Below, in pieces: positions 9,846 to 18,950 of a stretch of 64,000 bases of DNA (position 1 is its first letter; every line of letters starts with the position of its first letter). Made by a program: the position numbers and the translations under genes. The notes under the pieces were generated by a model. It ran no database searches, was not told the DNA's origin, and saw only the letters and a list, made by a program, of their open reading frames with translations. Source of the DNA: Microbulbifer sp. A4B17 (lineage in GTDB: Bacteria; Pseudomonadota; Gammaproteobacteria; Pseudomonadales; Cellvibrionaceae). The DNA lies in the NCBI RefSeq assembly GCF_003076275.1, contig NZ_CP029064.1, forward strand, positions 2,800,501 through 2,864,500, given 5' to 3'.

Positions 9846-9859
9846 GATTGTTGACAGTA
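9846..9859. promoter_or_regulatory. Second, imperfect copy of the prp operator
   Basis: GATTGTTGACAGTA matches the palindrome at 9762-9775 at 11 of 14 positions and keeps the TTGT-nn-ACA core. The two copies are centred about 84 bp apart, roughly eight helical turns, which would suit cooperative binding or looping. The functional reading is inferred. Confidence 0.6.
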
Positions 9860-10063
9860 GGGCAAAATGGGTGACTTTCAACAGAGCAGTAGTCTTGCCA
9901 TGCTTAAGTGGGCATAATAGCGCCCGCGCCAGATGAGCCTGTTCGACTAAAGCGAGCGCTCTATGCTTTATTTGGGGCTTAGGGAAAAACCCACAGAAAG
10001 AATATCCAGGCCTCGGAACAGCGCTTGTTTTAGGCTGCCACCACCCAGGTTACAGACAGAGTT

Positions 10064-10588
10064 ATGCCGAAGAGTATTATCAGGCGATGGCTGCCAAGCC
10101 CCGAAGAAGTTAGAGCCAACAACGGCCTCAAATTTCTGGGGACTCTTCTCCACGACCCCAACCTTTTCCACCTGAACCGACACTCAGTATCGGTCGCATT
10201 TGCAGTTGGCGTATTTACCAGTTTCCTCCCACTGCCGGGGCAAATGGTCATTGCCGCCCTGCTCGCACTCTGGCTGCGCTGCAACCTGCCTCTGTCGATG
10301 ATTCTTGTTTGGATCAGTAACCCGATTACCATGCCGGCCATTTTCTTTAGCACTTACAAGCTCGGTGCATGGGTTCTGGGAACACCACCAGTGGATTTCA
10401 GCATAGAACTATCTTGGGAATGGCTGACCAGTGAAGTCGGGAAAATCTGGCTGCCATTATTTACCGGCTCACTGATTGCCGGGGCATTCTTTGCAACGCT
10501 TGCCTATTTTGCAATGCGCGCCCTATGGCGCTGGCATGTTGTGAAGAGATGGAAACTCCGAATCCAAAGGCGGTCAGCCGTCAGTTAA
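10064..10588 (+). CDS. DUF2062 inner-membrane protein
   Basis: The 174-residue product matches the DUF2062 pattern: an N-terminal basic stretch, HLNRHSVSVAFAVGVFTSFLPLPGQM, the conserved WISNPITMPAIFF segment and hydrophobic helices before a basic tail (VKRWKLRIQRR). Its biochemical role is unknown. It is transcribed divergently from the prp operon. Its 3' end overlaps by four bases the end of the convergent small membrane gene at 10585. The ribosome binding site is weak, but no better start was found. Confidence 0.88.
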   Translation: MPKSIIRRWLPSPEEVRANNGLKFLGTLLHDPNLFHLNRHSVSVAFAVGVFTSFLPLPGQMVIAALLALWLRCNLPLSMILVWISNPITMPAIFFSTYKLGAWVLGTPPVDFSIELSWEWLTSEVGKIWLPLFTGSLIAGAFFATLAYFAMRALWRWHVVKRWKLRIQRRSAVS

Positions 10589-10992
10589 TGCTTCCCGCTG
10601 AAAATTCGATGTACGACCCAGCAGGCAAATGCCCCTGAGGCGATTGCCAGCAGTGCCTGCAGGTAATATTCAGTAAAAAACCCCAGCACTGAGGCTGCGA
10701 CAGTACCGACAAGAAAAGCTCGATGAGCCACTTTGATTTTGGCGGTTGCCGCAGCCAGGACTGCCACGCATACCACCATAAACGCTGAAACTATTGCCCC
10801 AAGAGCAACAATCCAGGCGGACCAGATCTCCCAACCCTCTTCATAACAAACCGAGCCATCACGCATATCTGACGGACAAAAGGTCAGCAAATGCCACTCA
10901 TCCAGCAGCAAAGTAAAGCAAGCGGCCAAAACCCAAGCCAAAACCGCAGCGGGCACTGGCAGGTATCTGCGAAAAGCAGCGCCCTTTTTCAA
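10585..10992 (-). CDS. Small membrane protein downstream of lolE
   Basis: This 135-residue protein is unrecognised. Four hydrophobic segments are visible (VLAWVLAACFTLLL; WIVALGAIVSAFMVVCVAVLAAA; FLVGTVAASVLGFF; LLAIASGAFACWVV), with two cysteines in a periplasm-facing loop (FCPSDMRDGSVCYEE) that could form a disulfide. The start is a TTG at 10992 preceded by AGGGTAGGGG; no ATG fits. It follows lolE by 13 bases on the same strand and is probably co-transcribed with lolCDE. A role in lipoprotein export is not shown. Confidence 0.72.
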   Translation of the reverse strand: MKKGAAFRRYLPVPAAVLAWVLAACFTLLLDEWHLLTFCPSDMRDGSVCYEEGWEIWSAWIVALGAIVSAFMVVCVAVLAAATAKIKVAHRAFLVGTVAASVLGFFTEYYLQALLAIASGAFACWVVHRIFSGKH

Positions 10993-11005
10993 ACCCCTAC
11001 CCTAA

Positions 11006-12265
11006 TTACTCATTGCGCAAAGCCGCTGCCGGCTGCACCTGGCTGGCCTTAAGGGCCGGATATAACGTTGCCAACAGGCTGAGCACAAAGCCCGCAGCCA
11101 CTACCAGGGCCACATCTCCCCACACCAACTGGGACGGCAGATAATCCACGGGATACACATCGGACTTTAAAAATTGAATGCCCAGCATTGACTCAAGCCC
11201 CGCCACCAAATTGGTGACCGTCAGAGAGCCCAGCACCCCCAATGCACCACCGACCACAGCACCCACAAGCCCAACCAAGGCTCCCTGACTCACAAACGTC
11301 AGCAGGATTTGTCGGGTACTGGCCCCCATAGTGCGAAGGATGGCGATATCGCTGTGCTTATCGATAACCACCATCACCAGAGTAGAAACCACATTGAAAG
11401 CGGCAATAGCAATAATCAGAAACACCAGCAGCCCCACCAGATTACGGGACATCTGGATAGCCTGATAGAGATTACCGTGGGTTCGGCTCCAGTCAGTACC
11501 GTAGAAATTTCCACGGGGCAGTTCCTGCAAAAGGCGCCGCATAATCCAGTTGGCCTCAAGCATTTCATCGACCCGTAACTGGACCCCTGCCCCACCACTG
11601 CCTCCAGCAAGGGCCTTGGCCTGCTGCCACGAAACCAGAGCAAGGGACTGATCCAAAACCGTGCCGGAGTGAAAAACCTCAGCCACCTTAAACCCGGCAA
11701 CCCGGGCAGCCCTGCGCGCGCCGGTGGCGCTATCGTTGTTCGGTACTATCAGGGAGAGGTAGTCACCGGCCTCAACACCCAATTTTTCCGCAATACCTTT
11801 ACCCAGGACCACACCTGGCTCTGACGGATTAACCAGAGCATCGAAGGATGTGGATTTAAGGAAGTCTCCGATATTGGAGACTTCGGTAATCGTCTCCGGA
11901 TTAACTCCCTGCACCAACAGCGGCGTCACCTCGGCACCACGCCTGGCCAGTGCATTGACTTGCCACACTTCAGCCGCAGAGAGAACGGCCGGATCGGAAA
12001 CCACCTGTTGGCGCACCTGACTCCAATCCACATCGGGGCTGGCGTTATAAATAGTGACATGGGGCATAATCCCCAGAATCCGCTCGCGCAACTCCCGATC
12101 AAAACCATTCATTACCGACATCACCACAATCATCAGGGCAACACCGAGGATCAGGCCGATCATCGATAATCCGGAAATAAATGACACCAAACCGGCCGAA
12201 TCATCGTTTCGGCGCTGGGCTCCGGCGTAACGCAATCCAATAAAGGCGGGAAGTGGCTTAAACAT
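11006..12265 (-). CDS. lolE: LolE, lipoprotein-releasing ABC transporter permease
   Basis: This 419-residue MacB/FtsX-fold permease of the LolCDE complex extracts mature lipoproteins from the inner membrane for LolA. It starts [15 protein letters not shown], has the first helix near residues 25-55, a large periplasmic domain and three C-terminal helices, and ends PAAALRNE. LolE-like features are the [16 protein letters not shown] and ILRTMGAS stretches. I placed the start at the ATG at 12265; a GTG two codons earlier is also possible. It overlaps the end of lolD, as in tightly coupled lol operons. Confidence 0.92.
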   Translation of the reverse strand: MFKPLPAFIGLRYAGAQRRNDDSAGLVSFISGLSMIGLILGVALMIVVMSVMNGFDRELRERILGIMPHVTIYNASPDVDWSQVRQQVVSDPAVLSAAEVWQVNALARRGAEVTPLLVQGVNPETITEVSNIGDFLKSTSFDALVNPSEPGVVLGKGIAEKLGVEAGDYLSLIVPNNDSATGARRAARVAGFKVAEVFHSGTVLDQSLALVSWQQAKALAGGSGGAGVQLRVDEMLEANWIMRRLLQELPRGNFYGTDWSRTHGNLYQAIQMSRNLVGLLVFLIIAIAAFNVVSTLVMVVIDKHSDIAILRTMGASTRQILLTFVSQGALVGLVGAVVGGALGVLGSLTVTNLVAGLESMLGIQFLKSDVYPVDYLPSQLVWGDVALVVAAGFVLSLLATLYPALKASQVQPAAALRNE

Positions 12266-13010
12266 GGTCACCCTGGTGCCAGTCAGCGGTTAACTGCCCA
12301 TCAATCAAATGGAGACAGCGATCCAAGGCCGCCGCAAGATCAGGATCATGGGTAACGATCACAAAACTGATGCCCATTTCCTGATTCAAGCGGTCCATCA
12401 GCTTGTGAATTTCTGCCGCCGTCGCCCTATCCAGGTTACCGGTAGGCTCATCCATTAATACACAGGCGGGCCTTGTCACCAATGCCCGGGCAATAGCTAC
12501 TCGCTGTCTTTCGCCACCGGAAAGCTGGGATGGTTTGTGACCCATTCGCTCGCCAAGCCCAACCGCCGTGAGCATCGCCTGGGCCTCTTTGCGGGCGTCA
12601 GCGACAGAGCGCTTGCCGATCAACAGCGGCATAGCGACATTTTCCAAAGCGGAAAACTCGTTCAGCAGATGGTGAAACTGATATACGAAACCGAGACTGC
12701 TGTTGCGCAACCACCCGCGCTCATTGGCATTGAGATCGGCAAGATTCTTCCCCGATACCCAAACCTCACCGGAGCTGGGGGTATCGAGGCCGCCGAGCAA
12801 GTTGAGGAGAGTCGACTTGCCGGAGCCGGAAGCACCGACGATAGCCAATTTTTCTCCCCGCTTAACCTCCAGTTCGACGCCACTCAGGACCTCCAGGTCC
12901 CTGCCTCCCTGGCGATAGTGCTTGCGCAATTGCCGGCAAGCCAAAACAGCATCACCCGGGGCCGGTGCTGGCCGCGCTTTTTCCGTATCTATTTCCACTC
13001 GACTGTTCAT
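12258..13010 (-). CDS. lolD: LolD, ATPase of the lipoprotein-releasing complex
   Basis: The 250-residue ABC ATPase has Walker [10 protein letters not shown] (59-67), a Q-loop at Gln111, signature LSGGERQ (163-169), Walker B VLMDEP (184-189) and GNLD. The [18 protein letters not shown] stretch is characteristic of LolD. It powers lipoprotein release by the two membrane subunits encoded on either side. The ATG at 13010 is preferred over the preceding TTG. The gene overlaps the lolE start, indicating coupled translation. Confidence 0.96.
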   Translation of the reverse strand: MNSRVEIDTEKARPAPAPGDAVLACRQLRKHYRQGGRDLEVLSGVELEVKRGEKLAIVGASGSGKSTLLNLLGGLDTPSSGEVWVSGKNLADLNANERGWLRNSSLGFVYQFHHLLNEFSALENVAMPLLIGKRSVADARKEAQAMLTAVGLGERMGHKPSQLSGGERQRVAIARALVTRPACVLMDEPTGNLDRATAAEIHKLMDRLNQEMGISFVIVTHDPDLAAALDRCLHLIDGQLTADWHQGDHV

Positions 13011-13082
13011 CAATCTATTCGCTGTCTCTCAACATCTATAAATCGCGCCGATCAAACAGATCGACCATGGATTTATACAAAT

Positions 13083-14324
13083 TTATTCATAACGGAGAGC
13101 TTCCGCCGGCTCAATCTGTGCCGCCCGCCAAGCGGGAAATATGGTTGCCAGCAAGCTCATACAAATTGCCGCCGTCAGCACCACTACCGCATCGCCAACA
13201 CGAAATTCAGATGGCAGGTAACTGACAAAGAAAACTCGGGGGTCAAAGATCTTTGCGCCTACCACTGACTCAATCCAGGTCACCATCTCGGTCAGATTCA
13301 TCGCTATGAGGATGCCCAGTAGAGCGCCGGAGAAGGCGCCGATAATTCCTATAGCACTCCCCTGGATCACAAACACCGCCATAATCTGGCGCGAAGTCAG
13401 CCCCAACGTTCTCAATACGGCGATATCGGAGCGTTTATCCGCAACCATCAGCACCAGCGCCGAGACAATATTAAATGCGGCTACCGCGACAATAATCATC
13501 AGCATCAGTGTGACAACTGTCTTCTCCATCTTCACCGCCTGAAAAAGACTTCCCTGGGAATCCCCCCAGTCTTCACCCTGAAACCCTTCGCCAAGCTCAT
13601 TTGCATAAACGGCAACTCGACCCAGCGCATTATCCATATCGTCAAAACGCAGCTGTAACCCCTGGACTTTGCCGCTCATACGGGTCAAGCGAGCAGCATC
13701 TTCAATATTGATCAGTGCAACATTCTGATCCACCTGCGCACCCACAGAGAAAACGCCAGCAACGGTAAAACGTTTGGTGCGAGGAAATATACCCGCCGGC
13801 GTGACAGCCACTTCCGGCAGCGTCAGGATTACCGAGTCTCCGGGAATTACATTGAGCTGGTGAGCGAGGATTCTCCCCAAAACCACCCGGTAGCTGCGGG
13901 GCTCCAGCAGATCCAGGTTGCCCATCACCATATGTTCGCCAACTGTCGACACTTTGCGCAACGCCCGGGGCTCCACACCCTGGAATTGAGCGCCGTGACT
14001 GCTCCCATGGGCACTCAAAAGGGCATAGCCATTCACAAAAGGACTCGTTGCCTCGACATGGGGCTGTGCTTCCAGCTGCCGCGCGGGCTCCTGCCAGTCC
14101 ACAAGGCCGCCTTCCCTCTCAACAAAGCCGTGAGGTACAACACTCAAGATTCGGGTTTTAAGCTCACGATCGAAGCCGTTCATAACAGAAGCTACAACGA
14201 TCAAAGCAAGAACACCAAGAGCCATCCCCAGCAGGGAGAAGCCGTTGATGAAAGATATAAACTGCTGTCTGCGGCGGGCAGCCACGTATCGCAAGCCAAT
14301 AAAAAGGGGAACAGGTTTTAGCAT
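13083..14324 (-). CDS. lolC: LolC, lipoprotein-releasing ABC transporter permease
   Basis: The 413-residue product begins MLKPVPLFIGLRYVAARRRQ and has one N-terminal helix, a large periplasmic domain and three C-terminal helices, ending PAEALRYE. LolC-type stretches include ALINIEDAARL, GSLFQAVKMEK and GLTSRQIMAVFVIQG, which let me separate it from LolE. In LolC the periplasmic hook recruits LolA. It is the first gene of lolC-lolD-lolE, the same order as in E. coli. Its start is 51 bases from the end of the upstream hydrolase gene on the same strand. Confidence 0.93.
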   Translation of the reverse strand: MLKPVPLFIGLRYVAARRRQQFISFINGFSLLGMALGVLALIVVASVMNGFDRELKTRILSVVPHGFVEREGGLVDWQEPARQLEAQPHVEATSPFVNGYALLSAHGSSHGAQFQGVEPRALRKVSTVGEHMVMGNLDLLEPRSYRVVLGRILAHQLNVIPGDSVILTLPEVAVTPAGIFPRTKRFTVAGVFSVGAQVDQNVALINIEDAARLTRMSGKVQGLQLRFDDMDNALGRVAVYANELGEGFQGEDWGDSQGSLFQAVKMEKTVVTLMLMIIVAVAAFNIVSALVLMVADKRSDIAVLRTLGLTSRQIMAVFVIQGSAIGIIGAFSGALLGILIAMNLTEMVTWIESVVGAKIFDPRVFFVSYLPSEFRVGDAVVVLTAAICMSLLATIFPAWRAAQIEPAEALRYE

Positions 14325-14375
14325 AGGGCCGATTTAAACGGAAAAACGTCAGGAAATCCAAAGATTTAGGCAAGT

Positions 14376-16010
14376 TTACCGCACGTTGTAGGTCTTGAGC
14401 TTCTTATTCAGCCGCTCCAGGGTCTCTTCATCCCAGCCATCAGGCTCCGTCATGGCGACCCAAGCCATAGTGTAACCCTTTGGAGTATATCGATGGCCAA
14501 AAGACAGAGGAGCTAAACCTACATTCAAATCTGCCAATAGCTGCAGACCTGTGACCAATGGGTACCATTCAAGATCAGGCGACACATCCGGCCCCCGGGG
14601 GTGATTCAGCCAGTCCGGCCTCTCAATCGCCCAGCGCACACGAAAAAACACGATGGGATCACTGGCGTGCTGGAGAAATACAATCCTGAATTCCCCCCAG
14701 GGCTCACTGCCAATATATCCGCCGTACTGGTTACCAAAACGAACAACTTCTCCCCCCTTGTAGATAGGCAGCCAGGCAGGTGTGCCAGGATCACGATTAT
14801 TGACTATCCGACTCCAAATACCATCTCCCAATGGAGGGCCCGCCCACAGTGCGCCATCGATTGGGTCATCAACAATATCGTAGAAGTCGAAAGAATCCTC
14901 GGATAACTGAGCCCCAAGGCTAAGACCGAACAAATAAACTCTCGGGCGATCTTCAGCCGGCAACTCCGTCCAATAATCATAAATTACTTTAAACAGTGTT
15001 CTCGCCGATTCGAGCCCCTCTGAGTCATCCGCCATCAGTGCGATAGGGCTGGGCAAATACGAGTATTGAGTAGCAACAATCGCCGTGTTTCCCCGGTATA
15101 GAAACTCAAGGGAATTGACAGCACCCGGGTCTACCCAACCAGCACCGGTTGGTGTTGCCACCAATAGGATCTCACGCTTGAATGCGTCCACCCGCTTCAA
15201 TTCCTCAAGAGCTAGTTGTGCGCGCTTTAACGGTGTCTCAGCACTTTCAAGCCCAACAAAAACTCTTATAGGCTGGACTGCAGAACCTGCCACTTCCTGT
15301 ATGTCCTCAACTGCTGGTCCAAGTGTCAAAAAACGGCGTCCCTGGTGCCCGATACCTTTCCAGTTAACTAACGAATTTGCCCCTCCCGGACTATCCGGGT
15401 TTTTTGGCTGCACAATATTCGCTGCGACAGCGTCATCGAAGCGCTGATAGATAGACGAAATAACATCCAGGCCCGCATTCAGCAGCACCCCGGTAAACAA
15501 GCCCCAGTAAAGCAGAACAGCAGCAACCACCCCTACCAGCAGCGCCACACGTTCCGGCACATGCTGCTCAACATAACCCGCTACAAGGCGCATAACACGC
15601 TGGAACCCTTTGCCCAGCAACCAGAAAACAAAAAAAGTAAACAGTGCGACTGCAGCGACAGTTATTGGTCCTATAGTCGTCACAGGCTCCATTCCCATCA
15701 ATGCGCGAATAGAGTTTTGCCAATAAACACCCTGCCAAAGAAACGCGAATATCAGGAGAGCACAGAAAATCAACACGGAACGATCAAACGTACGTCGCTG
15801 CCAGGGCGTTACGGGTAAATTAGGAATTTTCAGGAACTTCCAGAACCAACAAATGAAAACACCCAATGCATAGCCAAAAGTAAATGCCACACCGGCCAAG
15901 AGCCCCTGCATAGGGCTACTGCGAGGAATAAGAGATGGAGTCAAAGAAAGGGCAAAACAGATGGAGCCGATAAGCAGACCGAGGATTGAAAAAGTTTTTA
16001 CCAGCCTCAT
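14376..16010 (-). CDS. Membrane-anchored alpha/beta hydrolase (Abhydrolase_9 type)
   Basis: The 544-residue product has four to five N-terminal transmembrane helices (residues 8-28, 36-60, 78-96, 112-133, 155-178) followed by an alpha/beta-hydrolase-like domain. The nucleophile elbow FGLSLGAQ puts the probable catalytic serine at Ser364. This layout matches proteins with an Abhydrolase_9 N-terminal membrane region plus catalytic domain, whose substrate is unknown. It is upstream of lolC on the same strand with a 51-base gap, so it may be co-transcribed. The catalytic Asp and His were not assigned. Confidence 0.82.
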   Translation of the reverse strand: MRLVKTFSILGLLIGSICFALSLTPSLIPRSSPMQGLLAGVAFTFGYALGVFICWFWKFLKIPNLPVTPWQRRTFDRSVLIFCALLIFAFLWQGVYWQNSIRALMGMEPVTTIGPITVAAVALFTFFVFWLLGKGFQRVMRLVAGYVEQHVPERVALLVGVVAAVLLYWGLFTGVLLNAGLDVISSIYQRFDDAVAANIVQPKNPDSPGGANSLVNWKGIGHQGRRFLTLGPAVEDIQEVAGSAVQPIRVFVGLESAETPLKRAQLALEELKRVDAFKREILLVATPTGAGWVDPGAVNSLEFLYRGNTAIVATQYSYLPSPIALMADDSEGLESARTLFKVIYDYWTELPAEDRPRVYLFGLSLGAQLSEDSFDFYDIVDDPIDGALWAGPPLGDGIWSRIVNNRDPGTPAWLPIYKGGEVVRFGNQYGGYIGSEPWGEFRIVFLQHASDPIVFFRVRWAIERPDWLNHPRGPDVSPDLEWYPLVTGLQLLADLNVGLAPLSFGHRYTPKGYTMAWVAMTEPDGWDEETLERLNKKLKTYNVR

Positions 16011-16257
16011 TCTTATCCGCTCGACAAACCAAGCCCAACTATCAGCCTAGCCCTAACCCCATTTCTGTGTTTGATCGACACAAAACTCAGCGCCATAACC
16101 TTACCAGTATTTAAACTTAACCAATTGGCACCTAATCACTTGGATAGGCGTATTTTTCTCCGGTTATGGCGTTAAAACGTGAAGAAAAACAGGAGCTTTG
16201 GCGGAAATTCTGTTCTAATGGGACGGCTAATGGAACATCTAAATCGGAGAACAAAAA

Positions 16258-16554
16258 ATGTTCAGCAGACTCCGCAGCGGATTGAATTGTCTCGCTGGCT
16301 CAATGGCCCTACTCCTTTCTTTTGGCGTCCAGGCGACAACAATAGAGGTACCCGTAGGCACCCAGGGTGGGGAACTCACCATTGAAGAAGTCCGTGGGTT
16401 AAAAAAAGATGATGTCACCTCGCGCCTGGGAGAGCCTCTCGGTATCCAGGGGCCAATTGGCGAGCCAGCCATCACTCGCTGGGAATACAATGATTTCTAC
16501 GTCTTCTTTGAGCAGGACACTGTTTTGCATACCGTCAAAAAACCCAGCGGCTGA
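16258..16554 (+). CDS. Small exported protein of unknown function
   Basis: This 98-residue protein has a clear signal peptide (RLRSGLNCLAGSMALLLSF, cleavage likely after VQA) and a mature part of about 70 residues with EEVRGLKKDDVTSRLGEP and RWEYNDFYVFFEQD. The phrase resembling LGEPxxxxG...RWEY recalls SmpA/OmlA-like folds that sense or bind outer-membrane components, but the similarity is only suggestive. GGAG precedes the ATG at a good distance. No cysteine follows the signal peptide, so it is not a lipoprotein. Confidence 0.72.
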   Translation: MFSRLRSGLNCLAGSMALLLSFGVQATTIEVPVGTQGGELTIEEVRGLKKDDVTSRLGEPLGIQGPIGEPAITRWEYNDFYVFFEQDTVLHTVKKPSG

Positions 16555-16823
16555 TCATGAAAATTTCCCGGCAGGCACTCAACTTGAGCTGCCTGCCCTC
16601 TAGCTGTTCCCCTCCGTACAAAAAAGATCATTCAAAATTTTCTCCGCAAAAGTGGGTTCAGCAACCCCTGGGTAGCAGGTAAGAGCCCAGTCCACCTAAA
16701 AACTAACCGTCAGCGGTTTATAGTGCCACCAAGACAAGCCACGCGAACCCCCCTCTTTTCCAGAATAGGTAAAGCAAGTTCACGATAACCGGGCTCGACC
16801 ACTTTCAAATGGAGTAGAAAGTT

Positions 16824-17297
16824 GTGCGTTATATCGTCATCCTTTTTTTAGCATTAGCCAGTTTTGCCCAGGCAGAAGTCACTCTGGTGCAAGTTATTAA
16901 ATCGCAAAACAGGATGCACTTGCTCAACGGAGATAAAATTATCAAGAGCTACCACGTAGCCTTTGGCGGACAACCCCAGGGACACAAACGGCAAGAGGGC
17001 GATGAAAAAACACCCGAGGGGCGCTACACCCTGGACTACAAAAAAGAAGACTCATCCTATTATCGGGCAATGCATATCTCCTACCCCAATGCCGAAGACC
17101 GCGCCCAGGCTGAAGCCCGAGGAGTCTCCCCAGGTGGATTCATAATGGTACACGGCCAGCGCAACCGACTCGGCTGGCTCGCCCCGCTCACCCAGCGCTT
17201 TAACTGGACCGATGGCTGTATTGCCCTTGCCAACGACGAGATGGATGAATTTATGCTACTCGTGCAAACCGGTACTCCCATTGAAATCCACTGGTGA
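16824..17297 (+). CDS. Periplasmic L,D-transpeptidase (YkuD family)
   Basis: The 157-residue product starts at a GTG preceded by GGAG and carries a short signal peptide (VILFLALASFAQA). The YkuD catalytic pattern is complete: MVHG (His110) and WTDGCIAL with nucleophile Cys132. The family forms 3-3 peptidoglycan crosslinks, tethers proteins to peptidoglycan, or hydrolyses such bonds. The compact form with the TPEGRYTLDYK segment resembles the ErfK/YafK subgroup, some of which act as amidases on lipoprotein-peptidoglycan links. The exact reaction cannot be read from the sequence. Confidence 0.9.
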   Translation: MRYIVILFLALASFAQAEVTLVQVIKSQNRMHLLNGDKIIKSYHVAFGGQPQGHKRQEGDEKTPEGRYTLDYKKEDSSYYRAMHISYPNAEDRAQAEARGVSPGGFIMVHGQRNRLGWLAPLTQRFNWTDGCIALANDEMDEFMLLVQTGTPIEIHW

Positions 17298-17492
17298 CAT
17301 ATCTGTACCAGACAGACCCTAAAGGGTCCAAGAGAACATTGCAGGGATATTCAGCCCCCCAATTACCAAGGGACTGGATTTCCCCTCTACAACCAGTCAA
17401 TATGCCCGCCGTAACTTCACCTTGGTGGTTGGTCAACTTTTAGGCAAGCTGGCAGAACACCACCTTCCGGACTAACGAGAAACCGATAGAAA

Positions 17493-18899
17493 ATGACAGT
17501 AAAAGTCGAATCCGTAGATAGCCTATTGAAATCCAGTGGTCGCGAGGGCGAAGAAGTCCGCGTTCAGGGCTGGATCAGGACACGCCGCGACTCTAAAGCC
17601 GGCCTCTCTTTCCTGGCCGTACACGACGGCAGCTGCTTCGATCCAATTCAAGTAGTAGCAGAGAATCATCTGCACAATTACCAATCAGAAGTGCAACGTC
17701 TGACTACCGGCTGCGCGGTAGATATCCTCGGCACTATCAAGCCATCCGAGGGCAAGGGACAGTCTATCGAGCTGCTTGCCACTGAAGTCCAGGTTGTAGG
17801 TTGGGTGGAAGATCCGGACACCTATCCCATGTCCCCCAAGCGCCACACCATGGAGCACCTGCGCGAGCACGCACACCTGCGCCCGCGTACCAATGTCAGT
17901 GGTGCCGTCGCCCGCGTGCGCAACTGTATCGCCCAGGCTATCCACCGTTTCTATCACGAGAACGGCTTCCTCTACGTGCACACCCCAATTCTCACCGCTT
18001 CTGATTGTGAAGGTGCCGGTGAGATGTTCCGGATCAGCACTCTGGATATGGAAAACCTGCCACGCACTGATAAGGGTGCTGTGGATTACAGCAAGGATTT
18101 CTTCGGCGAGGAGAGCTTTCTCACCGTATCTGGCCAGTTAAACGTAGAAAGCTACTGCCTGGCTATGTCCAAGGTTTACACCTTCGGTCCAACCTTCCGT
18201 GCAGAAAACTCCAACACCACTCGCCACCTGGCAGAATTCTGGATGGTTGAGCCTGAAGTCGCCTTTGCGGACCTGGCAGATGTGGCCGACCTCTCCGAGC
18301 AAATGCTGAAGTACGTTTCCAAGGCGGTACTGGAAGAGCGCGCCGACGATATGGCCTTTTTCGCCCAGCGCATCGACAAAGAGGCTATCAGTCGCTTGGA
18401 AAACATCGTCGATAACGATTTCGCCCGCATCAACTACTCCGAAGCGATTGAGATCCTGGAAAACTGCAAAGAGAAGTTCGAATTCCCCGTATCCTGGGGT
18501 ATCGACCTGGCCTCTGAGCACGAGCGCTACCTGGCTGAGAAGCACTTTAAGAAGCCGGTTATCGTGATGAACTATCCCAAGGACATCAAGGCCTTCTACA
18601 TGCGCATGAACGACGACGGCAAGACTGTTGCCGCTATGGACGTTTTGGCACCGGGCATTGGTGAAATTATCGGTGGCGCCCAGCGTGAAGAGCGCCTGGA
18701 AAAGCTCGATGAGCGTATGGACGAGATGAATGTACCCAAGGAGCATTTGGACTGGTACCGCGACCTGCGCCGCTACGGCACAGTGCCCCACGCAGGCTTC
18801 GGTCTCGGCTTTGATCGCATCGTGTCCTACGTGACTGGAATGGGCAACATCCGCGATGTTATCCCCTTCCCGCGCACCCCCAAGAATATTTCGTTCTAA
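17493..18899 (+). CDS. asnS: Asparaginyl-tRNA synthetase
   Basis: This 468-residue class II aminoacyl-tRNA synthetase charges tRNA(Asn). It has an N-terminal OB-fold anticodon-binding domain ([19 protein letters not shown], residues about 20-120), motif 2 ([19 protein letters not shown]) and motif 3 ([10 protein letters not shown]). The insertion and the ending [11 protein letters not shown] are those of AsnRS rather than AspRS. Length is normal. It stands alone and is closed by a strong hairpin terminator six bases after the stop codon. Confidence 0.97.
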   Translation: MTVKVESVDSLLKSSGREGEEVRVQGWIRTRRDSKAGLSFLAVHDGSCFDPIQVVAENHLHNYQSEVQRLTTGCAVDILGTIKPSEGKGQSIELLATEVQVVGWVEDPDTYPMSPKRHTMEHLREHAHLRPRTNVSGAVARVRNCIAQAIHRFYHENGFLYVHTPILTASDCEGAGEMFRISTLDMENLPRTDKGAVDYSKDFFGEESFLTVSGQLNVESYCLAMSKVYTFGPTFRAENSNTTRHLAEFWMVEPEVAFADLADVADLSEQMLKYVSKAVLEERADDMAFFAQRIDKEAISRLENIVDNDFARINYSEAIEILENCKEKFEFPVSWGIDLASEHERYLAEKHFKKPVIVMNYPKDIKAFYMRMNDDGKTVAAMDVLAPGIGEIIGGAQREERLEKLDERMDEMNVPKEHLDWYRDLRRYGTVPHAGFGLGFDRIVSYVTGMGNIRDVIPFPRTPKNISF

Positions 18900-18905
18900 T
18901 CAAAT

Positions 18906-18931
18906 AGCCCCGCTACGCGGGGCTTTTTTTT
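18906..18931 (+). terminator. Rho-independent terminator of asnS
   Basis: AGCCCCGC, a three-base TAC loop and GCGGGGCT (18906-18924) form a perfect 8-bp G+C stem followed by eight T residues. This is a textbook terminator. Confidence 0.95.
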
Positions 18932-18950
18932 ATCCCCACAGCAAGACCTG

